NCBI GenBank assembly: GCA_963693315.1
Contig: OY856186.1
Location: 233,688,046-233,752,045, forward strand
DNA: 64,000 nucleotides
Reading direction: 5' to 3'
Source: Diogma glabrata
Lineage: Eukaryota; Arthropoda; Insecta; Diptera; Cylindrotomidae
The notes below the pieces were generated by a model. The model was given only the letters and a program-made list of their open reading frames with translations. It was not told the DNA's origin and did no database searches. The position numbers and the translations under genes were made by a program. Below are positions 22,436 to 34,172 of the stretch, piece after piece. Within the stretch, counting starts at the first letter, position 1. Each line of letters starts with the position of its first letter.

Positions 22436-23583
22436 CTTTAAATTTTGATTAACAATTAGATAAGTTTTTAGAATCAATTAATCAATAAATTTTATTTTTA
22501 ATTTTAGAAGTAATAAGAATCAATATTCAAAAACATATTTAAAAAAAATCAAACATATATATTTTTGGTTATAATTTGGATGTAACTCATTATTTAAATC
22601 TTTAAACTAATCAAGATAACTTATATTTAACTTATTTATTTATATAAAAGTGTGGATATGTGTATGTATGTATGTATATTTTTGTTACTGATATGTACTT
22701 AAGTCAATGATTCAAAAATCAAATAATTTATAAATTTATTTGCGTTTAGTTCAAATCCCAACTTTAATATAGAATTAAAATATAATATTGTTTATGTACA
22801 AAAAGTTCGTTAAAAAAGCGAAAAACCGAAAAAACTACTTTCAAATCATGAATTTCTTTTTCTTTGTTGTAAATAAACGTTTCCATCCATAAAAAGCCGT
22901 AATTCACATGCGATGCTGTGTTATACAAGTAATTGACATATACTTAACTAATCTTGGCCTTCAAAGTCCCGAAAACATCGTTTAATTATCTACAACTTTT
23001 ACATTTAACTTTTTTCGAGAAGATGCATAGTTTAGCCGCAAATTGCAAAATACTAATGCAAACGTATATACTACAACCCCTCACCCCTTTCCGGGACTTT
23101 TACTCAGTTTCGTCGATTTTTCCTTAATTACTTAGGCCATTAACTAAATTTTCCGACCATTCGTATACTGCTAAGAATTTTTTTTCCTTTAACAGCATTG
23201 GCCCTGGTCTAATTGAATATATTGATATTGAATATATTACGAGAGTAATTTAACTTTATTGAGTGATTTCCGGTGATTATTGAAGTATTTTATAAAGGAC
23301 AAGCAATATTTTGTAATGGTATGAACAAATATTTAAGATATGTAATTATTCTCAAAGCATATTATGAAAATTTGCTCGAAAACTTTTTTCATTATTGTTA
23401 AATTAAGTTTTCATTGATGAAATTTCAAAAAACAATGTTTGGTTATCACAATATTAAAAATCTAACTGTTTTTGTTGTGTTAATTTTATGCCAAAAAATG
23501 AGGATAGGTAACGATATAGTTTTTTTTTTGTGGTGCGACGAGATACAAAAAATGTGTTCGTAAAGTAAATTTTTTTTGTGACA

Positions 23584-24210
23584 GGAGCGTTGCCAAGCTA
23601 ATCAGCTTCAAATATTTACCACGGTCATTCGCAACAGCGACATAAATACCATGGCAGCCGATTTTTTAAGGTCGTTTATTACGTCCGTCTCCCATTGCAG
23701 TCGTGGTCTACCTCGCGGTCGCCCACTCGCTGAGGTACTAACGTACATTTTTTAATCATTCCAGACTGTGAATCGACTCGTAGAACATGCCCAAACCAAG
23801 CAATCCTGTTGGAACGCATACAACCTATTATATCAGGACCCTCAAGAAGGTCTCTGATCTCAAAGTTATATCGCGTTCTGTACTCTCCATCGTCTGTCTT
23901 AAGTGAACCAAAAATTTAGCGTAGGCTCTTGCGTTCAAATACAGATAAATTTGATTCGTCATTTTGTGTAAGGGTCTACGTTTGTGACCCATACATCACA
24001 ACCGGTCTTATAGAACTTGAGTTTGGTGTTCGTCGCCGCACATCAAATCTTTCTTCTCAGCCTCTCTTGAAACTTTTATATGTTTGGTTTTATTGTAGTT
24101 AATTTGTAGACCAATTTTTCTAGCACCACTCTCAAGCGACTTGAAAGTCTCACTCATAACAGCTTCACTTCGGCCGAGGATGACAATATCATCAGCGTAA
24201 TCATCTGAAC
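23584..24210 (-). pseudogene. RTE LINE copy 1, 3' RT fragment (unit 2 duplicate)
   Basis: Duplicate of the fragment at 20671-21297, carried along by the tandem amplification. Same frameshifts and same break at ATCATCTG. Confidence 0.9.
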
Positions 24211-25348
24211 TAGATAAAAAAAAAGGATAAAAAATTTTTCTCTGCCTCATCGACCTACAGAAAGCCTTTGACTCTGTGTGTCATAAATATTTAATTAAAC
24301 GATTGCATGAAATAGGTGTACAAGGGAAAAGTTTGAAATTTTTTGCAAGCTATCTTGCACTCAGACAGCAATCGGTAAAAATAAATTCCATTATAGGCAG
24401 CTCTAATACAATTAAATATGGAGTTCCACAGGGATCACTTCTCGGTCCTCTGCTGTTTAACATATATGTTAATAGTCTATTCTCATTACATCTCAATGGT
24501 AAGCTTATTATGTTTGCGGACGATATGGCGTTAGTGTATCAAGAGAAAACATGCAGTGATTTAAGATTAAAAATGCAATCAGACTTAAATATAATAAACG
24601 ACTGGGCAAAGAATAGTCATCTTAAACTGAATGAGCAAAAAACAAGCTACTTGATATTTGAAGTGAAAAATAAAAACATGGATGAGTTTCTATCATTTAG
24701 TCTATTTATAAATAGTCAAGCAATAAAAAAAGTTTATGTAACAGAGTATTTAGGCCTCGTCATCGACAGTAAACTGGATTGGTCCCGTCATATCAATAAG
24801 ATAAAAAGCAAAATCCGAACTAGTAATTTTATTCTACGCAAAATGAGAGATATTCTACCCCAAAAAATAAAATACATAATTTTTCACTCTCATGTATTAA
24901 GCCATATACGGTACTTGCTACCAATTTGGGGAGTCCAGCAGCTACCAGAATAAAAGAACTTCATATTCTAGTGAATAAATGCATACGTAACATAAAGAAA
25001 CTGAAATTTGATTGCTCAACGAAACTTCTTTACAACAGTAATATTTTACCTGTAAAAAAGCTAGTAGACCTCGACATTTTGATTTTAATATTCAAAATAA
25101 AAAATAATCTTTTGAAAAACAACTTCTTGCTACGTCAAATTAACTCTATTCACGATTATCCTACTCGCCAAGCAAATGACTACTACATTGATTTCGTTCG
25201 CACGGCAAGCGGTCAAAACTCTCTTTTATACAGAGGTCTTACACTATATAACTCTCTTCCTGATGGTCTAAAAAATGAACCTAGAATTTCAATATTTAAA
25301 CCAAAATTAAAGAAATATATTTCTGATAACAATTTATGTACGGAATAA
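24211..25348 (+). pseudogene. 5'-truncated Jockey/CR1-like LINE reverse transcriptase (unit 2)
   Basis: Copy of the unit 1 fragment with the same FADD box, the same frameshift near 24930-24950, and one amino acid change (Asn to Ser in LSFSLF). Confidence 0.92.
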
Positions 25349-26496
25349 CTTTAAATTTTGATTAACAATTAGATAAGTTTTTAGAATCAATTAATCAATA
25401 AATTTTATTTTTAATTTTAGAAGTAATAAGAATCAATATTCAAAAACATATTTAAAAAAAATCAAACATATATATTTTTGGTTATAATTTGGATGTAACT
25501 CATTATTTAAATCTTTAAACTAATCAAGATAACTTATATTTAACTTATTTATTTATATAAAAGTGTGGATATGTGTATGTATGTATGTATATTTTTGTTA
25601 CTGATATGTACTTAAGTCAATGATTCAAAAATCAAATAATTTATAAATTTATTTGCGTTTAGTTCAAATCCCAACTTTAATATAGAATTAAAATATAATA
25701 TTGTTTATGTACAAAAAGTTCGTTAAAAAAGCGAAAAACCGAAAAAACTACTTTCAAATCATGAATTTCTTTTTCTTTGTTGTAAATAAACGTTTCCATC
25801 CATAAAAAGCCGTAATTCACATGCGATGCTGTGTTATACAAGTAATTGACATATACTTAACTAATCTTGGCCTTCAAAGTCCCGAAAACATCGTTTAATT
25901 ATCTACAACTTTTACATTTAACTTTTTTCGAGAAGATGCATAGTTTAGCCGCAAATTGCAAAATACTAATGCAAACGTATATACTACAACCCCTCACCCC
26001 TTTCCGGGACTTTTACTCAGTTTCGTCGATTTTTCCTTAATTACTTAGGCCATTAACTAAATTTTCCGACCATTCGTATACTGCTAAGAATTTTTTTTCC
26101 TTTAACAGCATTGGCCCTGGTCTAATTGAATATATTGATATTGAATATATTACGAGAGTAATTTAACTTTATTGAGTGATTTCCGGTGATTATTGAAGTA
26201 TTTTATAAAGGACAAGCAATATTTTGTAATGGTATGAACAAATATTTAAGATATGTAATTATTCTCAAAGCATATTATGAAAATTTGCTCGAAAACTTTT
26301 TTCATTATTGTTAAATTAAGTTTTCATTGATGAAATTTCAAAAAACAATGTTTGGTTATCACAATATTAAAAATCTAACTGTTTTTGTTGTGTTAATTTT
26401 ATGCCAAAAAATGAGGATAGGTAACGATATAGTTTTTTTTTGTGGTGCGACGAGATACAAAAAATGTGTTCGTAAAGTAAATTTTTTTTGTGACAG

Positions 26497-27123
26497 GAGC
26501 GTTGCCAAGCTAATCAGCTTCAAATATTTACCACGGTCATTCGCAACAGCGACATAAATACCATGGCAGCCGATTTTTTTAAGGTCGTTTATTACGTCCG
26601 TCTCCCATTGCAGTCGTGGTCTACCTCGCGGTCGCCCACTCGCTGAGGTACTAACGTACATTTTTTAATCATTCCAGACTGTGAATCGACTCGTAGAACA
26701 TGCCCAAACCAAGCAATCCTGTTGGAACGCATACAACCTATTATATCAGGACCCTCAAGAAGGTCTCTGATCTCAAAGTTATATCGCGTTCTGTACTCTC
26801 CATCGTCTGTCTTAAGTGAACCAAAAATTTAGCGTAGGCTCTTGCGTTCAAATACAGATAAATTTGATTCGTCATTTTGTGTAAGGGTCTACGTTTGTGA
26901 CCCATACATCACAACCGGTCTTATAGAACTTGAGTTTGGTGTTCGTCGCCGCACATCAAATCTTTCTTCTCAGCCTCTCTTGAAACTTTTATATGTTTGG
27001 TTTTATTGTAGTTAATTTGTAGACCAATTTTTCTAGCACCACTCTCAAGCGACTTGAAAGTCTCACTCATAACAGCTTCACTTCGGCCGAGGATGACAAT
27101 ATCATCAGCGTAATCATCTGAAC
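26497..27123 (-). pseudogene. RTE LINE copy 1, 3' RT fragment (unit 3 duplicate)
   Basis: Third duplicate of the same fragment. Here the RGRPRLQWETDVINDLKKIG tail is in a continuous frame (26359-26661) thanks to an extra T. The reading frame also runs on past the LINE end into flanking DNA, so this is chance rather than a gene. Confidence 0.9.
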
Positions 27124-28261
27124 TAGATAAAAAAAAAGGATAAAAAATTTTTCTCTGCCTCATCGACCTACAGAAAGCCTTTGACTCTGTGTGTCATAAA
27201 TATTTAATTAAACGATTGCATGAAATAGGTGTACAAGGGAAAAGTTTGAAATTTTTTGCAAGCTATCTTGCACTCAGACAGCAATCGGTAAAAATAAATT
27301 CCATTATAGGCAGCTCTAATACAATTAAATATGGAGTTCCACAGGGATCACTTCTCGGTCCTCTGCTGTTTAACATATATGTTAATAGTCTATTCTCATT
27401 ACATCTCAATGGTAAGCTTATTATGTTTGCGGACGATATGGCGTTAGTGTATCAAGAGAAAACATGCAGTGATTTAAGATTAAAAATGCAATCAGACTTA
27501 AATATAATAAACGACTGGGCAAAGAATAGTCATCTTAAACTGAATGAGCAAAAAACAAGCTACTTGATATTTGAAGTGAAAAATAAAAACATGGATGAGT
27601 TTCTATCATTTAATCTATTTATAAATAGTCAAGCAATAAAAAGAGTTTATGTAACAGAGTATTTAGGCCTCGTCATCGACAGTAAACTGGATTGGTCCCG
27701 TCATATCAATAAGATAAAAAGCAAAATCCGAACTAGTAATTTTATTCTACGCAAAATGAGAGATATTCTACCCCAAAAAATAAAATACATAATTTTTCAC
27801 TCTCATGTATTAAGCCATATACGGTACTTGCTACCAATTTGGGGAGTCCAGCAGCTACCAGAATAAAAGAACTTCATATTCTAGTGAATAAATGCATACG
27901 TAACATAAAGAAACTGAAATTTGATTGCTCAACGAAACTTCTTTACAACAGTAATATTTTACCTGTAAAAAAGCTAGTAGACCTCGACATTTTGATTTTA
28001 ATATTCAAAATAAAAAATAATCTTTTGAAAAACAACTTCTTGCTACGTCAAATTAACTCTATTCACGATTATCCTACTCGCCAAGCAAATGACTACTACA
28101 TTGATTTCGTTCGCACGGCAAGCGGTCAAAACTCTCTTTTATACAGAGGTCTTACACTATATAACTCTCTTCCTGATGGTCTAAAAAATGAACCTAGAAT
28201 TTCAATATTTAAACCAAAATTAAAGAAATATATTTCTGATAACAATTTATGTACGGAATAA
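27124..28261 (+). pseudogene. 5'-truncated Jockey/CR1-like LINE reverse transcriptase (unit 3)
   Basis: Copy of the unit 1 fragment with the same frameshift and one change (Lys to Arg in AIKRVYV). This unit is joined to the unique 3' end and poly(A) at 28576-28712, so its right side is the original LINE end. Confidence 0.92.
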
Positions 28262-28575
28262 CTTTAAATTTTGATTAACAATTAGATAAGTTTTTAGAAT
28301 CAATTAATCAATAAATTTTATTTTTAATTTTAGAAGTAATAAGAATCAATATTCAAAAACATATTTAAAAAAAATCAAACATATATATTTTTGGTTATAA
28401 TTTGGATGTAACTCATTATTTAAATCTTTAAACTAATCAAGATAACTTATATTTAACTTATTTATTTATATAAAAGTGTGGATATGTGTATGTATGTATG
28501 TATATTTTTGTTACTGATATGTACTTAAGTCAATGATTCAAAAATCAAATAATTTATAAATTTATTTGCGTTTAG

Positions 28576-28712
28576 CACTATGTGCTTTTGCAAATATGTG
28601 ATTTCACTTTTGTTATATTTTAATACCAGCCTAAAAAAAATAAGAAATGTAAACCATAAATAATTAAAATTTAATAAAAGTAATTATAAAGAAAAAAAAA
28701 AAAAAAAAAAAA
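28576..28712 (+). other. unique 3' end and poly(A) tail of the inserted LINE
   Basis: After the triplication ends, the remaining 3' UTR (with AATAAAAG at about 28673) runs into an A-run of more than 20 bases at 28692-28713 and then directly into RTE sequence (ACTGAGTTTATTG). The base set ACT/AACT is present at both ends of the insertion, giving a short target duplication that cannot be delimited exactly because of the A-run. Confidence 0.85.
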
Positions 28713-31050
28713 ACTGAGTTTATTGACAAAATATTGTTTTTAGTCGGTAGCTTCTTTTGACGGCACATATATTCCAAGGCTAGATTGAAGAGTATAGGAG
28801 AGATAGCATCACGGCATATTTCGTTCTCTACTTGTACACAGCATTGAGAGTTCTGTACTGTCATTGTGCATAGTGATACCAGTTTACAGGAATTCCCATT
28901 GACACCAGAGCAGACCATAGAGTCTCTTGTTCGAGAGAGTCGTAGGTCTGCCTGAAATCAATGAAGTGTTGGTACACAGGTATGTTGAAATCTCGACCAA
29001 CTCTTTCCAAAATCATCCTTATCGAGAAAAGTGCATCGGTGGTACCTTGGTATTGGCGGAAGCCACACTGATATTCTCCAAATAGTTGGTCAACAAAAGG
29101 ATTGATTTTGGCTAGCAAAATGTATGAACAGATCTTATATGCTGTGCAGAGGAGAGCGATTCCTTTGTAATTTGCCGATTGTTGGCGATTAACCTTTTTA
29201 TGGATTGGTATCAGCATAACTGAGTTCCAGTCCTGTGGCATGGTTTAAGTTCTCCAGATCATTTGAACAAGTTCAATCAATCTTTAGGATAGAGTTTCAC
29301 CACCATGTACAATCATTTCAGATGTTATATCGTCGATACCAGGTGCTTTATATCGTTTTAATTTTGACAGCGCCGCTTCGAATTCCTCTTTGGTTGGTTC
29401 GTTTACATGTACCCTTGACGCATGAATAAGTTTTGCTCATTGCTCATTGCCCTTGTTGCTGGTCACTTAAGGTGACTCGTCACATTCTCAAAATAAGCGG
29501 CCCAAGTATCTAAAATATTTTTAAGGTCTACTTGTAGCTCCCCATCTTCGTTTTGAATAGCAGTCGATTTAGTTTGAGGTCCCTTCTTTAAGGCCAAAAC
29601 CTGTTGAAAGAAGTAACGCAATTGATGTTCCTTATTGAAGCTTTCAATCTCCTCACACTGTCTCTTCCACCATTTTCTCTTCGTTCGTCTACATAGCTTT
29701 GTAACGGCTTCTCTTGCCAGTTTATAGTTTTCCTTCGTGGACCTGGTGTTGCGTGATTGTAGACATTTCAGATAGCAATCTCTTTTGTATTGAATAGCGT
29801 GGAGACATGCTTGATTCATCCATGGCTTCTGTGAGTGGTTTTGTGGTCGTCCAAGTATTCCCTCAGCAGCGCTTAAAACATCATCTTTGAGGAAATACCA
29901 TGACGTCTTCAATAATGTTTTGGCAATATGGTTTTGATATTTCTCTTCTGTTTCAGCATTCTTTAATGATGAGATGTTAAAACGTTTCCGTTGATTGAGT
30001 TTTGGAATGCCTGGATTTGGAAAGTGGAACCTTATTTTAGCATATGCAAGGAAGTGGTCACTTCCAATGTATGCACCTCTAAAGGATCGCACATCCAGAA
30101 CACTAGACAAGAAATGTGCTGTTACTAGAACGTGTTCAATTTGATTTCGAGTGTTTCTATTCGGTGAGACCCAAGTATGCTTATGAATCGATCGATGCGG
30201 AAAGAAAGTACTGGCAATTCTCAAATTATTTGATAATGCAAACTCAGTCATAAAATGCAGATTGTTGGGGCCCACCACATTTCCATAAGAGATATCTCTT
30301 CCAACTTGCCCATTAAAGTCACCACGAACCATTACGAAGTCGCGTGTTGGTGTTTGTTTCATAACCTGTTCCAGTGCTATGTAGAAAGTATCCTTCTCGT
30401 CAGAGGTCTTAGCTACAGTAGGTGCATGCACGGCAATAAGGGAAATATTGTTGTATGTACCGCGTACCCGAGCCTCTCACTGATCGGAATGAATTTCATC
30501 AAGGCTTCTTGTATACGTGCACCAACCAAAAAGCCAGTTCTAAATTCTCTTCGAGAAGGATGAGCACTACAGTATAGAGAGTGACTATCCAAATCCGTGT
30601 TTTCCGATTATCGCCTGTCTAATTTCTTGCAGAGCTATGATATCCATCCTATACCTTTCAGCCTCTGTTTCTAGACTTATAAGAGCATCAGGAGCGCTCA
30701 GGCTGCGCTCGTTTCACGTTCCGATTCGGTAGTCTGGTCCTTTTTCACGTCCAGGTAAAATTCTGTTTTTGTGTCCGGGTCTGTTACTCTCTTTCTGATT
30801 ACCAAATTAAACAAATTAGTTTTTTTGCGGGGTTAGGGTGTAAACCTTAGGCCCAACCCAAATTGTCATGAATGGGTCCGTTCTGCATCTTAAGGTCACC
30901 AGAAACAACATTTTAACACGTTTATATAGCGAGCCGCTTGATCCAAGACAGACGCCTGCTCCCAGCCGCCCCTAATATGGAGAACAGACGCTTGGGTCAC
31001 ATTGGTTTTAAGACACCAAGTTGCCGTGATGCAGCGTCATTGACTAAGCA
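28713..31050 (-). pseudogene. RTE LINE copy 1, 5' two thirds (endonuclease and N-terminal RT)
   Basis: Minus strand. From 5' to 3': an apurinic-type endonuclease with MVRGDFNGQVGRD, QIEHVLVTAHF (His for the Tyr that follows the conserved Asp, and Glu for that Asp, compared with QIDYVLV in copy 2) and YIGSDHFLAYAKI; then the linker (STAIQNEDGELQVDLKNIL); then the RT N-terminus with NSVMLIPIHKKVN, NYKGIALL and YQHFIDFRQTYDSL (motif A). Frames are broken at several places (29463, 29241, 28918). Its 5' end, ...TTGACTAAGCA at 31050, coincides with that of copy 2 at 52901. The missing 3' third lies at 20671-21297. Confidence 0.92.
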
Positions 31051-31261
31051 CTTTTTACCCTGCTTGTAGCAGTTTTTAGCCTGCCTCCGATACACCAACC
31101 TAATTCTGTAAGCATTACTCCGGCAGCACGGCGTGGACGTTGAATTTCATATTTCGCTACCCCCTCACTAAAGTAAATAATATAAGACAAAAAAATTGAC
31201 ACTAAAATTGAAGTAAAAAATTGTGATGTTAAGTCGATCGTCCACAATTTTTATCTCATCA

Positions 31262-31335
31262 CTGGTCGAGTGTGTTACATGGTTAACCATAAACTCTGAT
31301 TAGAAGGACGCCGGTTCGATTCCCGAGCTAGTATT
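31262..31335 (+). other. tRNA-like / Pol III promoter-like segment
   Basis: TGGTCGAGTGTG near 31264 resembles an A box, and GGTTCGATTCC at 31312 is a near-perfect B box, about 48 bp apart. A full cloverleaf with good acceptor pairing is not evident. Could be the head of a tRNA-derived SINE or a decayed tRNA. Weak. Confidence 0.25.
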
Positions 31336-31439
31336 TAGACAAGAGTTTGTTACGGATCTTTCACTTTTCAAAGCAATTTTCATTCTATTCAATTGAATAC
31401 ATTCAGTTCTAGTGACTTATAATTTTAAAGTTTAGGTTA

Positions 31440-31720
31440 ACGAATCCCATTTCGTTCGAACAGCTCACACACTAGATTTGGTGAACAAAAAGTATCACAA
31501 TAGCCGATTCTGCAAATGCTTTTTTATAGTTGTAGTAACAGAACCACCCCTAAGATCGCAAAACATGATTCAATACAGATACTCCAATTTATAAGTAATT
31601 AATATTTTATTGTTTATTAAGTTTATAAGTAATAAACATTTGCGTTTCTGTATGGAGTATTTTTGTCAAGTTTGGGGCCGCTGCATCTCGGGGCCGTAGA
31701 TTTCCATCCTAGCTTTTTTG
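31440..31720. other. possible hAT end with paired GGGGCC blocks
   Basis: AT-rich DNA ending in GGGGCCGCTGCATCTCGGGGCC (22 bp; two GGGGCC 16 bp apart) near 31674. This matches in spacing and core the end of the hAT fragment at 841-863. No transposase frame. Confidence 0.35.
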
Positions 31721-33956
31721 GACTCTGTTCAAAAGCGTCCTTTACAAATGATGGGTGACCGAAATTTAACATCAAATCTTGATTCCCTATACAACATCGT
31801 TGCGCTGTTGTTGATCTCGTTGTTTTTTATACATATTGTCACCAGCAGTGATCGGATGAAATCGGATCCATCATGATTCATGCCTCAACCATATTCTTTT
31901 CCTAGATTAACACGTCCATCGGTTTGTGCAAACAGCCAAACTGTTGAAATCACTCACTCTCATAGTGAAAGAATTCAGAGATATTTCTTTGTCTGTACAT
32001 CGTACAAATAGAATGCTCTGCCCGAATCAATAGTCTCGGGGTCGTTCAGTCCGCAAAAGTTTAAACATGTGTTCATTAACACCTCAGAGCGAATTTTGTT
32101 GTGGGACCTAGGCCTTAAAAGGTATCTATGTGTTGTGTGACACATATTGTAATTCCTATAACACCACACTTTTTATTAAAAAAAATACCTATACGAGAGA
32201 CTGGCAAACTCAAAATGTGCTCAAACGAAGAAAGTAAAAATAAGAAAATAAAGAAAATCTGAACAAACAAGAACAAAAACAATTACAAATAAATACACGC
32301 TATAAAAAATTTATCACAAAATAAAAAAGTAATAAACCGATTAGAGGAACAGTTTTAATTGGTTTCCAGTTTCAAAATTCCAGTAGTAGATTTTAAGGTT
32401 TCCGTTATTTTTTATAAAATTTAATGATATAATGCTTTAAGATTAATTAATTCATTTTCATGTTTTGTGTTGAAAATTGATTGAGTTTTGTGTCAGTGAT
32501 GAAAATTATTGATATTTTAAATATCAAATATGGTATGGCGAAAGATCAAGTAGGTTTCCTTGATTTGTGGTAAACTGAACGACGATATCTTGTTTCTTAT
32601 GTCATTTATATGACCTGTTTTTTGTAAGAGTTCGGAAGTTATCTTACATAGAGAAAAATTTTAATCACATTTCCAAAAAAAAATAGGTATTTAAGAAAAA
32701 ACTTTGGTAAAGTTCATGTAACTTGCCACAGGACGATAAATCTCAAACCTATAAAACAAACACAAAGTCAACAATAAAAACCAAATAAACATATATAGAA
32801 AATATAAATATAATAAAAATAAAAGTAGGAATAAAAAAATCAAACCGCAAAAAAAATTTTACTTTTAATAATAAAAGTAAGTAACTTTGATGTCTCTTTC
32901 GTATGTCTGTAAGAATGATTTATTTTTGTTACTGAAGACTTATCAAACTGTTATGATACTTAAATACTAAATAGCATAAATTAATATGGGTGGGTTTGTT
33001 TTTAATTGTGTTGAAACTAAAAATAATGTTGAAATAGTTTTCATTATATGAAAATTGATGTGGTTTTTATTTTCCGTGAACTATTTCTGTCTCTAATTAT
33101 TTTTTGGTTTTATGATATCTTAAACTAAACAAATAAAAAACGTAGAATAAAGATAAGATTTTTCTTTTAACAATGACATGACCGAAGCATAAAATAAAAT
33201 ATACAAAAAAATTAAATTTTCTTTTGTAAAATACAAAAAGAATCCACAAACATAAGGAAACTAAACGGTAAACTGTAAGAAGTCAACCAAAACATTAAAT
33301 CATATTTTTCTACTTCTCTTATTTTTGTTTTGAAAATCTGTTTGTAGTTTGTCGTCATTATGCAGAAAAACTGTTACACTTGAATGATCTCCTTTATTGA
33401 ACTTCCCTTAAATAATTTCAAAGGAATTTCTAATTATTAAAACTCATAATTTTTAAAACTTTAGGTTTAATGATTTTAGGATCGTCATATTTGATTAATG
33501 CGTCTTTCATAGGTTTATGGAAAAATGCACAAAGTGTAACTACACAGTCAAAGAAAATTTTAATGTGAAAACATAAATTAAGTACATCGATTAATGTTTC
33601 ATCCTTAAGAAAAAAATGTTAAACCCGGTTTAAGATAAGTGAGTGAGTGAGTATTGTTATGACTTAGATCCCACAACAACATGGGTGCCGAAGGGCTGAG
33701 GGTGAGATTTTTTTTTGTGTTTTTATTAATCCTATAATTTTATCATACGAAAAACAAACAGGTTTTGTTTCGTGATAAGATTTACCAAATAAAAAAATAA
33801 AAAGATAAAAATCAATTTTTTAAACAAATTCGGACGAACATAGCTAAAATGGTGTTACCAAAAATCGAGGAAATATATTCCTCGATCATGTTGCGCACTG
33901 TTTTCTTCAATAATTAAAGCCCATATATAGAGATTTACTAGCCAATGTGATAATTT
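31721..33956. other. AT-rich DNA, nothing coding recognised
   Basis: No domain or splice-supported exon found. A segment at about 32296-32520 (CACGCTATAAAA ... GTAGTAGATTTTA ... TTTGTGTCAGTGATGAAA) resembles the interrupted stretch 36121-36297 plus 40810-40945, suggesting an old duplicated repeat. A third, inverted relative (TTTTATAGCGTG) lies at 34562. Confidence 0.5.
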
Positions 33957-34172
33957 ACAGGTGGTGGCGTTTGAACCCAATTCAAACAACGTTAACACTT
34001 AACCGTAGTTATAGAATATATCTTAGTGATGTCGTGCTATTACATCCTCGCAGAAACCAGCCTCCAATTCCTACGAGGGATTAATAGCGCGCCATCACCA
34101 AGATATATTCCATAGCTACGATTGAGAGTATTACCGTTGTTTAAATTGAATTAAACCGCAACCACCTACGTA
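33957..34172. mobile_element. ~215 bp hairpin MITE
   Basis: AGGTGGTGGCGTTTGAACCC at the left pairs with GGTTTAA...GCAACCACCT at the right. Inside, AATATATCTTAGTGATG and CATCACCAAGATATATTC mirror each other, as do CCTCGCAG and CTACGAGG. The whole unit is one imperfect hairpin. No clear target duplication. Confidence 0.75.

Larger units (their letters stand above)
19837..22749 (+). repeat. 2913 bp tandem repeat, unit 1
   Basis: Starts TTCAAATCCCAACTTTAATA inside the foldback loop and ends GCGTTTAG in the 3' UTR of the inserted LINE. The start-to-start distance to unit 2 is exactly 2913. Content: half foldback, RTE 3' fragment (minus), truncated Jockey/CR1-like LINE (plus). It differs from the other units by only a handful of bases (for example CATAGATTAG versus CATAGTTTAG in unit 2). 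Confidence 0.97.
22750..25662 (+). repeat. 2913 bp tandem repeat, unit 2
   Basis: Same boundaries as unit 1, joined head to tail (GCGTTTAG|TTCAAATCC). One coding difference in the LINE: Ser instead of Asn in the LSFxLF segment (base 24700 region). Confidence 0.97.
25663..28575 (+). repeat. 2913 bp tandem repeat, unit 3
   Basis: Ends at GCGTTTAG (28575), after which the unique remainder of the LINE 3' UTR resumes (CACTATGTGC). Differences include one fewer T in the run near 26432, one extra T near 26577, and Lys to Arg in the AIKRVYV segment. Because of the T-run changes a minus-strand frame of the RTE tail (26359-26661) stays open only in this unit. Confidence 0.97.

Noticed and set aside
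19837..28575. Three separate insertions of a 2.9 kb element
   Set aside because: The units abut without target duplications and their edges fall inside other elements, so tandem duplication explains them better.
30255..30563. Plus-strand frames opposite the RTE endonuclease (also 52100-52318 and 51037-51231)
   Set aside because: Antisense shadows of the LINE coding strand; equivalent frames occur in both copies for that reason.
31262..31335. tRNA gene
   Set aside because: A- and B-box-like segments are present but acceptor and anticodon stems do not pair convincingly, so it is listed only as tRNA-like.
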